This document shows positions 12,300-21,305 of a stretch of 64,000 bases of DNA, in pieces; position 1 is the stretch's first letter; the number at the start of each line of letters is the position of its first letter. The stretch covers positions 1,178,001 to 1,242,000 of the forward strand of contig CP146203.1 in the NCBI GenBank assembly GCA_039995105.1, read 5' to 3'. Source of the DNA: Jonesiaceae bacterium BS-20 (GTDB lineage: Bacteria; Actinomycetota; Actinomycetes; Actinomycetales; Cellulomonadaceae). A model generated the notes under the pieces. That model was not told where the DNA came from. It saw nothing but the letters and a program-made list of their open reading frames with translations, and ran no database searches. A program made the position numbers and the translations under genes.

Positions 12300-14876
12300 G
12301 TGAGCGGCGACGATTCACGACGTAAGAATGAGTATGGTCGCGATTTCCGCGATCAAAGCAGTAACGGTAAGCGTAGTTCCGAAGGCCGTGAAGGTGGGTT
12401 CCAGGGTAACCGCGATGACCGCGGGCCACGAAACTTTGACCGTCGTGATGGCGGTGCTCCACGCCGTGAGGGTGGATACCAAGGCAACCGCGAAGGCGGT
12501 TACCAGGGTGGCCGTGACGGTGGCGCTCCGCGTTCCGGAGGCTACCAGGGTGGCCGTGACGGTGGCGCTCCGCGCTCCGGTGGTTACCAAGGTGGACGCG
12601 ACAGCGGACCGCGCAACTTTGACCGTCGTGATGGCGGCGCTCCGCGTTCCGGAGGCTACCAGGGTGGCCGTGACGGTGGCGCTCCGCGTTCTGGTGGTTA
12701 CCAGGGTCGCGATGACCGTGCCCCACGTAGCTTTGATGACCGTGGACCACGCCGTGATGGTGGGTTCCAGGGGAACCGCGAAGGCGGATTCCAAGGCGGC
12801 CGTGATGGTGGCGCTCCACGCTCCGGTGGTTACCAGGGTGGACGCGACAGCGGACCACGTAACTTTGACCGTCGTGACGGTGGCGCTCCGCGTTCTGGTG
12901 GTTACCAGGGTCGCGATGACCGTGCCCCACGTAGCTTTGATGACCGTGGACCACGCCGTGATGGTGGGTTCCAGGGGAACCGCGAAGGCGGATTCCAGGG
13001 CAACCGTGATGACCGTGGACCACGTAACTTTGACCGTCGTGACGGTGGCGCTCCGCGTTCTGTCGGTTACCAGGGTCGCGATGACCGTGCCCCACGTAGC
13101 TTTGATGACCGTGGACCACGCCGTGATGGTGGGTTCCAGGGGAACCGCGAAGGCGGATTCCAGGGCAACCGTGATGACCGTGGACCGCGTAACTTTGACC
13201 GTCGTGACGGTGGCGCTCCGCGTTCTGGTGGTTACCAGGGTCGCGATGATCGTGCCCCACGTAGCTTTGATGACCGTGGGCCACGCCGTGATGGTGGGTT
13301 CCAGGGGAACCGCGAAGGCGGATTCCAGGGCAACCGTGATGACCGTGGACCGCGTAACTTTGACCGTCGTGACGGTGGCGCTCCGCGTTCTGGTGGTTAC
13401 CAGGGTCGCGATGATCGTGCCCCACGTAGCTTTGATGACCGTGGGCCACGCCGCGAAGGCGGATTCCAAGGCGGCCGTGACGGTGGTGCTCCACGCTCCG
13501 GTGGTTACCAGGGTGGACGCGACAGCGGGCCACGCAGTTTTGACCGTCGTGACGGTGGCGCTCCGCGTTCTGGTGGTTACCAGGGTCGCGATGACCGTGC
13601 CCCACGTAGCTTTGATGACCGTGGACCACGCCGTGATGGTGGGTTCCAAGGGAACCGCGAAGGCGGATTCCAGGGCAACCGTGATGACCGTGGACCACGC
13701 AACTTTGACCGTCGTGATGGCGGCGCACCGCACTCCGGTGGTTACCAGGGTGGACGCGATAGCGGACCACGCAACCTCGACCGCGGTGGCCGTGATGACC
13801 GTGGCTCACGCAATTTCGACCGTCGTGATGACCGTCGTGAGGGTGGCTTCCAGGGTGGACGCGACAGCGGGCCACGCAACTTCGACCGTCGTGAGGGTGG
13901 CTTCCGCGATGCGAACGGTGAGCGCTTTGAAAAGCGTGGTCAGGACGAGGCACAGACCGTTCGTGAGCACGAGCGTAGCGATTCAACCCGCGTAGATGCC
14001 CCGGAAATTCCAGAGGACATCGTGTTCAGCATGCTCGACCGCGATGCCCGCGGACGTCTGCGCACGCTGAGCAAGGAAAACGCTGAGATCGTTGGCTTGC
14101 ACTTGATCATGGCCGGTCGCCTGATCGACGTTGACCCTGAACTTGCATACAAGCACGCTCAGGAAGCGCTACGTCGCGGTGGACGCGTGGATATTGTCCG
14201 TGAAGCAGCCGGACTGACCGCTTACTACACCGACCGTTATGCAGAAGCACTGCGCGAGTTCCGTACCGTGCGTCGCCTCAACGGCTCTTCCGAGCACTTG
14301 GCCATCATGGCTGACTGCGAGCGTGGCATGGGACGCCCAGAGCGCGCCATCGCACTTGCGCAGAGCGAAGAGGCCGCAACAGTGGGAATCGACACCCAGG
14401 TTGAACTAGGGATTGTTGTTTCCGGTGCACGTGTTGACTTAGGTGAACACGATGCTGCACTGGCAAACCTTGACCTCATCGACGTTCCAGCCGGTCGACG
14501 CGACCTGAAGGTCCGTGTAATCGGTGCTAAGGCAGCCATCCTTGAGATGCTGGAGCGCAACGAGGAAGTCAAGGAATTGCTCTCCCACCTCAGCGACGCG
14601 GAGCTTGCTTCAATCGAAGAGCCTCTGGCACACACCGAAGACATCACCGTGTACGACATGGTTGAAGAGTTCGGTCTGAATGAGGTCCCCGAGAACGACG
14701 AGTCTGACGAAGAATCCGATGAGGACGACTCAGAAGACGACTCTGACGTAGAAGCTGACGTGGACTCCAACGACGAGCCCGCTGAAGATGACTCGGATGA
14801 AGAGTCCGATGAAGCTCCTGCTGACGAAGAAACCGTTGACGCGCAGGACTTGGACCAGGACAAGGAAGAGAACTAG
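12300..14876 (+). CDS. RG-rich repeat protein with TPR-like core and acidic tail
   Basis: The 858-residue protein has three parts. Residues about 25-555 are low-complexity repeats built from GGFQGNRE, DDRGPRNFDRRDGGAPRSGGYQG and DDRAPRSFDDRGPRR, resembling eukaryotic RGG boxes and rich in Arg, Gly, Asp and aromatic residues. Residues about 575-780 are helical and TPR-like (ELAYKHAQEALRRGGRVDIV, YTDRYAEALREFRTVRRL). The last ~75 residues are almost all Asp/Glu/Ser. The start is GTG at 12300, preceded by AGAGGGAG; an in-frame ATG at 12261 has none. Homologous TPR proteins sit before the same HAD phosphatase gene in other Actinobacteria and are often mislabelled primosomal proteins. RNA binding or condensate formation is inference. 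Confidence 0.85.
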   Translation: MSGDDSRRKNEYGRDFRDQSSNGKRSSEGREGGFQGNRDDRGPRNFDRRDGGAPRREGGYQGNREGGYQGGRDGGAPRSGGYQGGRDGGAPRSGGYQGGRDSGPRNFDRRDGGAPRSGGYQGGRDGGAPRSGGYQGRDDRAPRSFDDRGPRRDGGFQGNREGGFQGGRDGGAPRSGGYQGGRDSGPRNFDRRDGGAPRSGGYQGRDDRAPRSFDDRGPRRDGGFQGNREGGFQGNRDDRGPRNFDRRDGGAPRSVGYQGRDDRAPRSFDDRGPRRDGGFQGNREGGFQGNRDDRGPRNFDRRDGGAPRSGGYQGRDDRAPRSFDDRGPRRDGGFQGNREGGFQGNRDDRGPRNFDRRDGGAPRSGGYQGRDDRAPRSFDDRGPRREGGFQGGRDGGAPRSGGYQGGRDSGPRSFDRRDGGAPRSGGYQGRDDRAPRSFDDRGPRRDGGFQGNREGGFQGNRDDRGPRNFDRRDGGAPHSGGYQGGRDSGPRNLDRGGRDDRGSRNFDRRDDRREGGFQGGRDSGPRNFDRREGGFRDANGERFEKRGQDEAQTVREHERSDSTRVDAPEIPEDIVFSMLDRDARGRLRTLSKENAEIVGLHLIMAGRLIDVDPELAYKHAQEALRRGGRVDIVREAAGLTAYYTDRYAEALREFRTVRRLNGSSEHLAIMADCERGMGRPERAIALAQSEEAATVGIDTQVELGIVVSGARVDLGEHDAALANLDLIDVPAGRRDLKVRVIGAKAAILEMLERNEEVKELLSHLSDAELASIEEPLAHTEDITVYDMVEEFGLNEVPENDESDEESDEDDSEDDSDVEADVDSNDEPAEDDSDEESDEAPADEETVDAQDLDQDKEEN
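12901..13395 (+). repeat. Tandem 165-bp coding repeats
   Basis: Three complete, nearly identical 165-bp units start at 12901, 13066 and 13231, each encoding the same 55 residues; a fourth begins at 13396 and diverges after about 70 nt. Related variants with spacings of 204 and 180 bp flank them (starts near 12697 and 13576). Near identity at the DNA level, including silent sites, indicates recent duplication or gene conversion. Confidence 0.9.
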
Positions 14877-14882
14877 TAATCC

Positions 14883-15938
14883 ATGGCTGACCTGTTACTC
14901 GGTAGTGAAGTTGCGCTAGCAAAGGCATTTGATCTCGCGCTGGTTGATCTCGATGGTGTTGCCTACATGGGACACGAGCCAATTCCTTACGCCTCGTTTG
15001 GGCTTGGCAGCGCTCGGGACCTAGGCATGCAGTTGGTGTTTGTTACCAACAACGCCTCCCGTGAACCACAGGATGTTGCGGACCAGCTTACCGGGTTGGA
15101 TATTCCAACTCGCGCTGATGAAGTGATGACTGCGGCTCAGGCTTGCGCTCGATCACTCGCTGATCACGTTGCTCCCGGCGCTAAGGTTTTGGTTGTTGGG
15201 GGAGCCGGTCTCATCACTGCCGTGACTGAGGCTGGTTACCAGGTTGTGCAGTCTGCGGACGACAACCCGGCTGCCGTTGCACAAGGTTTCCACCCGTCAC
15301 TGGGATGGGCACAGCTTGCTGAGGCGGCGTACGCGGTCCGGAATGGCGCCATTCACGTGGCGTCTAACCTAGATAAGTCGCTTCCTACCGACCGCGGTTT
15401 CGCTCCGGGTAACGGTTCTTTGGTACTTGCCGTGCAAAGCGCTACCGGTGTTGAACCGTTTAGTGCCGGCAAGCCCTCCCCAAACATGTACCGGATGGCG
15501 GTGGCCAACACAACGGCGACCAACCCACTGGTCATTGGGGACCGCCTTGACACCGACCTTGCCGGTGCCCGTTCGGGTGGATACCCAGGATTGCACGTGT
15601 TGACCGGTGTGAACTCGGCACGCGATGACATCTTGGCTCCTGCCAGTATGCGGCCACACTTCATTGGTGCTGACTTGCGGTCATTACTTGAGCCACACGA
15701 ACAGCCTGTTCTTCGGGATGGATGGTGGACATGTGGTGACGCTTCGGTACGGGTGGATGGAACCGCGCTTGAGATCTCATCACGCACCTATGCTGATGGT
15801 ATTGACAGCCTGAGTCAGGCTCAGGAGCTCGACATCGTGCGGGCGGCCTGTAACGCCGCTTGGTCGCACGTCGACCAGGGACTGGAACTTGATCCAAGTT
15901 CAGTGCCGCACCTGTTGGACACTGGGGCTCAGGCTTAG
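14883..15938 (+). CDS. HAD-IIA family phosphatase (NagD-like)
   Basis: The 351-residue protein has the HAD catalytic motif DLDGVAYMG with nucleophile Asp22 and acid Asp24, motif II in FVTNNAS, a Lys in GKPSPNMY and the metal-binding GDRLDTDLAGARSGG. These are the four motifs of the NagD/p-nitrophenylphosphatase (type IIA) group that removes phosphate from sugar or nucleotide phosphates, including 2-phosphoglycolate. The C-terminal 80 residues beyond the HAD core (from about residue 270) are an extra domain often found in actinobacterial members at this locus. It begins 7 nt after the repeat-protein stop and is probably co-transcribed. Confidence 0.9.
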   Translation: MADLLLGSEVALAKAFDLALVDLDGVAYMGHEPIPYASFGLGSARDLGMQLVFVTNNASREPQDVADQLTGLDIPTRADEVMTAAQACARSLADHVAPGAKVLVVGGAGLITAVTEAGYQVVQSADDNPAAVAQGFHPSLGWAQLAEAAYAVRNGAIHVASNLDKSLPTDRGFAPGNGSLVLAVQSATGVEPFSAGKPSPNMYRMAVANTTATNPLVIGDRLDTDLAGARSGGYPGLHVLTGVNSARDDILAPASMRPHFIGADLRSLLEPHEQPVLRDGWWTCGDASVRVDGTALEISSRTYADGIDSLSQAQELDIVRAACNAAWSHVDQGLELDPSSVPHLLDTGAQA

Positions 15939-16074
15939 GACATGGAAAAACTAGTGGTTAGTTAGGCGCTAACACTAGAGTTAGAACGGAATGTATTCGG
16001 TGTACCCACCTTCAACAAGTGGGTGCACCGAATTTTCCCTTGATATGAGAAGTTGTATATTCGGGAGGTCACTC

Positions 16075-16227
16075 GTGAGCGAAACTGAAGATCCAGCATC
16101 TGGTTCCGTAGGGGCCCAGACAGACGATTTGCAACTGGCTTTGCAAGATTTGCCGTTGGCACAGCATGTTGACAGGTTTGCGCACATCATTAGCGACCTG
16201 ACCGAGCAGCTTCGGAATGACACTTAA
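16075..16227 (+). CDS. Small conserved-position protein of 50 residues
   Basis: A GTG at 16075 follows a good ribosome binding site (GGAGGT, 16064-16069) and opens a 50-residue frame ending 30 nt before tlyA. The product is acidic at the N-terminus (SETEDPASG) and helical afterwards (LPLAQHVDRFAHIISDLTEQL). A short ORF at this place between the HAD gene and tlyA is common in Actinobacteria. The frame is open further upstream to 15991 but without a start signal. No function is known to me. Confidence 0.7.
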   Translation: MSETEDPASGSVGAQTDDLQLALQDLPLAQHVDRFAHIISDLTEQLRNDT

Positions 16228-16257
16228 GATTTACCCCACAACGTTAGGGAAACACTC

Positions 16258-17307
16258 GTGAGGCTTGACCAAGCACTAGTTGAACGCGGGCTCGCCCGCT
16301 CGCGCACCCGCGCCACCAAACTCTTATCTGATGGGTTTGTGCTGCTCAACGGGGCCGTGGCCAAGAAAGCTGCGCTTCCCGTCAGCGACAGTGACACCCT
16401 AGAAATCACCGGGCAGGACCAAGACCTCGATTATGCGTCACGGGCTGCTCACAAGCTTAAAAGCGTTCTCGATGCCTTAGGTGATTCCGGCCCCGCAATC
16501 GCCGGGCGCAACGCGCTTGATATTGGCGCCTCAACCGGTGGGTTCACCGATATTTTGCTGCGCCAGGGTGCTCAGCACGTCATTGCGCTCGATGTTGGGC
16601 ACGACCAACTGGTTGATGAGATTTCCCAAGATCCTCGCGTGACGGTGATCGAGGGCTACAACGCTCGTAACTTGGCCGCCGATGACCTGCCCTTTAGGCC
16701 AGAGGTCGTTGTTGCCGATGTATCTTTTATTTCGCTGACCAAGATTCTTCCGGCTTTGAGTACGGTCCTTGGCGACGGAGCTGACCTGGTGCTCATGGTT
16801 AAGCCGCAGTTCGAGGTAGGTAAGGACAAGATTGGTACCGGTGGCGTTGTTCGCAACGTCGAATACCAAGCCGGTGCGGTCATGTCGGTAATCGACTGTG
16901 CCCGGGCATATGGCTTGGCGGCTAAGGCGATCATCCCATCCGCGGTGCCCGGACCATACGGTAACCGTGAGTTCTTTGTTTGGTTCACTCCCCAGACGGT
17001 CGAGCTCGATCCCACTGGCCTCCGTGACGTTACCCGCGCTGCTGAACACGCTACTGCAGAGTTCTCTGAGTCCACCCAACCTGGCAGCGTTCCGGAACAA
17101 AAGGTGGCCACCAAGCACGTCCGTGACGGTGGACGGGTTCCAAACTTGGAACTGGACATGCCCGTTGGAGTCTTCGCACAAAAGGGAGACAAACCGGTAC
17201 GTGTGCGTGTGGCAGAAACGAAAGTTCGTACCGCACAGGGCAAACTGGTAGAGGCCGGTCTTCCGGGCGAGCATAAAGCACCAAGCACCACGGTGTATTG
17301 GACCTGA
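16258..17307 (+). CDS. tlyA: TlyA-type 16S/23S rRNA 2'-O-methyltransferase
   Basis: The 349-residue protein opens with an S4 RNA-binding domain (RLDQALVERGLARSRTRATKLL) and continues with an FtsJ-like methyltransferase: ALDIGASTGGFTDILL is the SAM-binding motif I, ADVSFISLTKILPAL and MVKPQFEVGKDKIG carry catalytic Asp and Lys. TlyA methylates 16S C1409 and 23S C1920 and sensitises cells to capreomycin in mycobacteria. The known enzymes have about 270 residues; this one carries some 80 more after the usual end (GNREFFVWFT), with no recognised domain. It precedes nadK by 26 nt. Confidence 0.93.
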   Translation: MRLDQALVERGLARSRTRATKLLSDGFVLLNGAVAKKAALPVSDSDTLEITGQDQDLDYASRAAHKLKSVLDALGDSGPAIAGRNALDIGASTGGFTDILLRQGAQHVIALDVGHDQLVDEISQDPRVTVIEGYNARNLAADDLPFRPEVVVADVSFISLTKILPALSTVLGDGADLVLMVKPQFEVGKDKIGTGGVVRNVEYQAGAVMSVIDCARAYGLAAKAIIPSAVPGPYGNREFFVWFTPQTVELDPTGLRDVTRAAEHATAEFSESTQPGSVPEQKVATKHVRDGGRVPNLELDMPVGVFAQKGDKPVRVRVAETKVRTAQGKLVEAGLPGEHKAPSTTVYWT

Positions 17308-17333
17308 AGTTTTGACATGAGAAGGAGGAAACG

Positions 17334-18347
17334 GTGAGCCGCAACGTTTTAGTAGTTGCTCATACCGGACGGCAGGAGGCACGGGACGCATTGCACGTAG
17401 CCGTGCCAGAACTGCGAGCCCGCTCCTTTAGTGTTTACGCGGTTGATGCCCCTGACGAGATCATGAATGGTCTTGGCATAGAACAATTTGTGCCCGGTGT
17501 GGGATTACCCGGCGTGCGGATTGAGGACTTTGAAATTGTCATTGTTCTCGGGGGCGACGGCACCATTTTGCGCGCCGCAGAGTTGGTGTTTGGTACTGAG
17601 GTTCCCATCTTGGGTATCAATCTGGGGCACGTTGGGTTCCTAGCTGAATCCGAGCGCGAAGACCTTTCACATGCAGTCATGCGCGTTGCCAACAGGGATT
17701 ACGGCGTTGAAGAGCGCCGGTTGCTTGAAGTTGTTGTGTACCGTCCTGGGTTTGCGGAACCGGTGCGGGACTGGGCACTCAATGAAGCAGCAGTCGAGAA
17801 GGCTGAGGCTGCACGCATGCTCGAGGTTGCAATCGGGGTAGATAATCGCCCGCTGTCATCCTTTGGCTGCGATGCGGTTGTCGCCGCTACGGCAACCGGG
17901 TCAACCGCGCACGCATTTTCAGCGGGTGGACCAATTATTTGGCCAGACGTGGCGGCTAAGGTTTTAGTCCCGGTAGCTGCACACGCACTTTTTTCCCGGC
18001 CACTCGTGGTGGGTCCCTCCGTTGATTTCTCCATTGATGTGCTGGCAAGGTCCTCGGTAGGAGGTGTGCTAGTGACTGATGGTCGCAGGCAAACCGTTCT
18101 GCCCCCGGGATCCCACGTTGTCGTAAAAACGGCCAGCACACCGGTCGTTTTTGCGCGTCTTGCCCAGGTGTCCTTCACTGACCGACTGGTCAACAAGTTC
18201 GACCTACCCGTGGTGGGCTGGCGCGGCCGTGACGAACGTAATTCTTTGGTTCCTCTCAGCCAAGGCGCTACCCACGAACAACCGGGGACACCCAACCTCA
18301 CTATCTCCACCTCACCGGATGAACTGGAGCGCACAGCGGATGCTTGA
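17334..18347 (+). CDS. nadK: NAD kinase
   Basis: This 337-residue enzyme phosphorylates NAD to NADP. It shows the signature GGDGT (73-77), the LGHVGFLAE loop, the NE motif in ALNEAAVEK and the glycine-rich ATATGSTAHAFSAGGPI. About 35 C-terminal residues beyond the core are Ser/Thr/Pro-rich. GTG start with a strong AAGGAGG site. Its stop overlaps the recN start by 8 nt. Confidence 0.96.
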   Translation: MSRNVLVVAHTGRQEARDALHVAVPELRARSFSVYAVDAPDEIMNGLGIEQFVPGVGLPGVRIEDFEIVIVLGGDGTILRAAELVFGTEVPILGINLGHVGFLAESEREDLSHAVMRVANRDYGVEERRLLEVVVYRPGFAEPVRDWALNEAAVEKAEAARMLEVAIGVDNRPLSSFGCDAVVAATATGSTAHAFSAGGPIIWPDVAAKVLVPVAAHALFSRPLVVGPSVDFSIDVLARSSVGGVLVTDGRRQTVLPPGSHVVVKTASTPVVFARLAQVSFTDRLVNKFDLPVVGWRGRDERNSLVPLSQGATHEQPGTPNLTISTSPDELERTADA

Positions 18348-20079
18348 AGAAATCTCGATTGAGAATCTCGGTGTGATCGGCAAGACTCAGGTAGAACTGG
18401 GACCAGGCTTGACCGTCATCACGGGGGAGACCGGCGCCGGAAAAACCATGTTATTGACCGGGCTAAACCTCCTGATGGGTGGCAAGACTGACTCGAGCAT
18501 GGTCCGCACCGGTTCCAAGTCTTCCTATGTTGAGGGGCGTGTTGGTGAGATCACCCCCGAGGTCAAGGAACAAATTGACCTGGCCGGGGGCGTTCTCGAC
18601 GATGATGAGACGCTCCTGATCGCCCGGTCGATTGCGGCAGCCGGCAGGTCCCGTACTTTCCTTGGCGGACGTGCGGTGCCGCAACAGGTTCTGTCCGAGA
18701 TCGCCCGCGAGCTTGTTACGATTCACGGCCAGTCTGAGCAAATTCGATTGAAAACCTCAACTAAGCAGCGTGAAGCGCTCGATGAGTTTGCCGGCGACGC
18801 GTGCGAAAAGCTCCTAGCTGAGTACCGTAAGACCTGGACCGAACGTGCTACAACCGCAACCCATTTGCAAACCATTATTGAAAAGCAGCAGGAACGGGCC
18901 CATGAGGCCGAGCTGCTACGGATCGGCCTGACCGAGATTGAACGCGTTGATCCCCAACCCGCCGAGGATGTCGCACTGGCGGCGGAGGCATTGCGTCTGA
19001 GTAACTCTCAGGAACTAAAACTGAGCGCGTACGAGGCCTATGGTGCGCTCAAGGGCGGGGACATTTTAGACAATTCCAATGAGAGTGCAAACGTTGCCGA
19101 ACTCTTGGACCAGGCCAAGCGCGCACTTCTGTCGGTTGCGCACAACGACCCTGAGTTGGCAAAACTTGCCGGTCGGATCGACGAGAGCGTCTTCATGCTC
19201 GAGGACGTGGCTGCAGATCTGTCCTCCTACTTGAGTTCGTTGGAGTCAGACCCGGGACGCCTAGAATTTGTTGAACAGCGCAGGTCCGAGTTGTCGGGAC
19301 TTACCCGCACGTACGGTGAAACCATTGACGAGGTGCTTAAGTGGTCCAGTGTTTCTGGGCTGCGGCTACTCGAGTTAGAAGATGACTCGGAACGGATCGT
19401 GTCTCTCCAAGCAGAAGTAACCGTTCTGGACGCAAAGTTGATTGAGTTGGCCAAGAAGCTCACCAAGGAACGTACCCGTGCGGCCAAGAATTTGGGGACC
19501 GAGGTATCTCAGGAACTCAAGGGCCTAGCTATGGGCGGCGCTGCATTTAGCGTTGAGATTGAAAAGCTTGACGAACCGGGTCCGCACGGCCAGGACGCAA
19601 TCACCATGTTGTTGTCTGCCCACCGAGGGGCGCCGGCGCGACCGTTAGGTAAGGGCGCCTCGGGTGGTGAACTCTCTAGAGTTATGCTCGCACTTGAAGT
19701 TGCTTTGGCAACGGCTTCGTCTTCCGGGTCTCGTGGCGTTCCCACCATGATTTTCGATGAAGTTGATGCGGGTGTGGGAGGGCAAGCAGCGATCGAAATT
19801 GGTCGCCGACTAGCACAGTTGGCCCAGACTTTTCAGGTGATTGTAGTCACTCACCTAGCGCAAGTGGCCGCGTTTGCTCACACGCAATTGGTTGTGGTCA
19901 AAGGCACCCACGGAAGTAACCAGAACGCCAGTGAAATCGTGACACAATCTGATATTCGTAAGGTCAGTGGAGACGAGCGCGTCCAAGAGCTGGCCCGAAT
20001 GCTCTCAGGCCAACAAGATTCACAGACCGCTCAGCAACATGCCCTAGAACTGCTTGAACTAGCAACTGTGAGATTATGA
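18340..20079 (+). CDS. recN: DNA repair protein RecN
   Basis: This 579-residue SMC-like ATPase binds DNA ends during double-strand break repair. Walker A is GETGAGKT, the signature is GASGGELSRVMLALEVAL, Walker B is PTMIFDEVDAGVGGQAA, and VIVVTHLAQVAAFAH carries the switch region; the middle is the short coiled coil (residues about 150-380). The start at 18340 gives the standard MLEEISIENLGVIG N-terminus. It overlaps nadK by 8 nt and steA by 4 nt, so the three are probably translationally coupled. Confidence 0.96.
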   Translation: MLEEISIENLGVIGKTQVELGPGLTVITGETGAGKTMLLTGLNLLMGGKTDSSMVRTGSKSSYVEGRVGEITPEVKEQIDLAGGVLDDDETLLIARSIAAAGRSRTFLGGRAVPQQVLSEIARELVTIHGQSEQIRLKTSTKQREALDEFAGDACEKLLAEYRKTWTERATTATHLQTIIEKQQERAHEAELLRIGLTEIERVDPQPAEDVALAAEALRLSNSQELKLSAYEAYGALKGGDILDNSNESANVAELLDQAKRALLSVAHNDPELAKLAGRIDESVFMLEDVAADLSSYLSSLESDPGRLEFVEQRRSELSGLTRTYGETIDEVLKWSSVSGLRLLELEDDSERIVSLQAEVTVLDAKLIELAKKLTKERTRAAKNLGTEVSQELKGLAMGGAAFSVEIEKLDEPGPHGQDAITMLLSAHRGAPARPLGKGASGGELSRVMLALEVALATASSSGSRGVPTMIFDEVDAGVGGQAAIEIGRRLAQLAQTFQVIVVTHLAQVAAFAHTQLVVVKGTHGSNQNASEIVTQSDIRKVSGDERVQELARMLSGQQDSQTAQQHALELLELATVRL

Positions 20080-21269
20080 AGGCGATGAAGTTTTTTACTA
20101 GAAATCGTAAGCCGGAACCTATTGACGGAGCCCTTGTAGGCATCGCAAAGGTGGACCGCAGCACCAAAGACCTCACTAAGCGTATTGAGCCCGGTGACAT
20201 CGCGGTCATTAACCACAAGGATATTGACCGCGTCGCGGCGGACGCTCTCGTTGCTGCCGGACCAGCTGCGGTTCTGAACGCGGCCAAGTCCACTTCTGGA
20301 CGGTATCCGAACCTCGGCCCGGGCATTATCTTGGCCGCCGGTATTCCTTTGATTGATGATCTTGGCTCCGACGTTATGGGCATCAAGGAAGGTAAGGTCG
20401 TCCGCATTGATGATGCTGCGGTTTACCTGGGTGACACCCTTGTAGCCGAGGGCATTATCCAAACCGAAGAGATTGTTGAACAAGCTCTCGAGGAAGCCCG
20501 CGAAGGCCTTTCTGTTCAGTTGGAATCGTTTGCCGCCAACACCATGGACTATTTGCGTAAGGAACGCGACCTACTGCTAGATGGCGTAGGCGTTCCAAAG
20601 ATCAAAACAAAGCTTGAGGGACGCCAGGTCCTGATCGTGGTGCGCGGTTATCACTACCGCGAAGACCTCGACACGTTACGCCCTTATATCCGCGAGTACC
20701 GGCCGATCATGATCGGTGTGGACGGGGGAGCTGACGCTATTCTTGAGGCCGGTTGGAAGCCAGACCTCATTGTTGGAGACATGGACTCGGTCTCGGACAA
20801 AGCCTTGAAATCCGGTGCAGAGATTGTGGTCCACGCCTACCGGGACGGCAACGCCCCCGGCTCCGAGCGCATGACCACTCTTGGAGTCGATCACATAGTA
20901 TTCCCGGCTACCGGCACCTCCGAGGACATCGCTATGTTGCTCGCAGACGACCTCGGCGCGGAGATCATCGTTGCGGTTGGTACTCACGTGACCCTAGTCG
21001 AGTTTTTGGACAAGGGACGTTCGGGTATGGCCTCCACGTTCCTTACACGCCTGCGGGTCGGCGGCAAGTTGGTCGATGCCAAAGGCGTTTCCAAACTGTA
21101 CCGGTCACGAATTTCCAACTGGCAACTGACCCTTCTGGCGATAGCCGGACTGGTCGCTGTCGGTGTGGCGCTGGCATCTACTTCCATGGGCCAGACTCTG
21201 TTTGGTATTACTGGTGCACGGTTTGATGACCTGTGGTCCTGGTGGGGCAGCCTACCTTGGTGGAACTAA
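20076..21269 (+). CDS. steA: SteA-like cytokinetic-ring protein, thiamine pyrophosphokinase-like fold
   Basis: The 397-residue protein matches the actinobacterial SteA family: DRSTKDLTKRIEPGDIAVINHKDIDR near the start, LGPGIILAAGIPLIDDLG, and a pyrophosphokinase-like core (IGVDGGADAILEAGWKPDLIVGDMDSVS). One membrane segment lies near the C-terminus (WQLTLLAIAGLVAVGVALA). In Corynebacterium glutamicum SteA works with SteB at the division septum and controls daughter-cell separation. It begins inside the recN stop (ATGA) and steB follows. Confidence 0.9.
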   Translation: MKAMKFFTRNRKPEPIDGALVGIAKVDRSTKDLTKRIEPGDIAVINHKDIDRVAADALVAAGPAAVLNAAKSTSGRYPNLGPGIILAAGIPLIDDLGSDVMGIKEGKVVRIDDAAVYLGDTLVAEGIIQTEEIVEQALEEAREGLSVQLESFAANTMDYLRKERDLLLDGVGVPKIKTKLEGRQVLIVVRGYHYREDLDTLRPYIREYRPIMIGVDGGADAILEAGWKPDLIVGDMDSVSDKALKSGAEIVVHAYRDGNAPGSERMTTLGVDHIVFPATGTSEDIAMLLADDLGAEIIVAVGTHVTLVEFLDKGRSGMASTFLTRLRVGGKLVDAKGVSKLYRSRISNWQLTLLAIAGLVAVGVALASTSMGQTLFGITGARFDDLWSWWGSLPWWN

Positions 21270-21305
21270 CTTCTTCTTTTCGCTCAACAGAAAGCAAAAA
21301 ATCAC

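Noticed and set aside
12400-13900. Possible CRISPR-like array
   Set aside because: Repeat units vary in spacing from 24 to 204 bp, are in codon phase, and there are no unique spacers. It is a coding repeat.
12283-13995. Long antisense (567 and 472 codons) and second-frame (555 codons) open frames over the repeat protein gene
   Set aside because: The repeat codons (GGT, CGT, GAC and similar) have no stops in other frames. The products are compositionally odd (His/Arg or Val/Thr runs), and the frame with ribosome binding site and continuing TPR/acidic domains is the real one.
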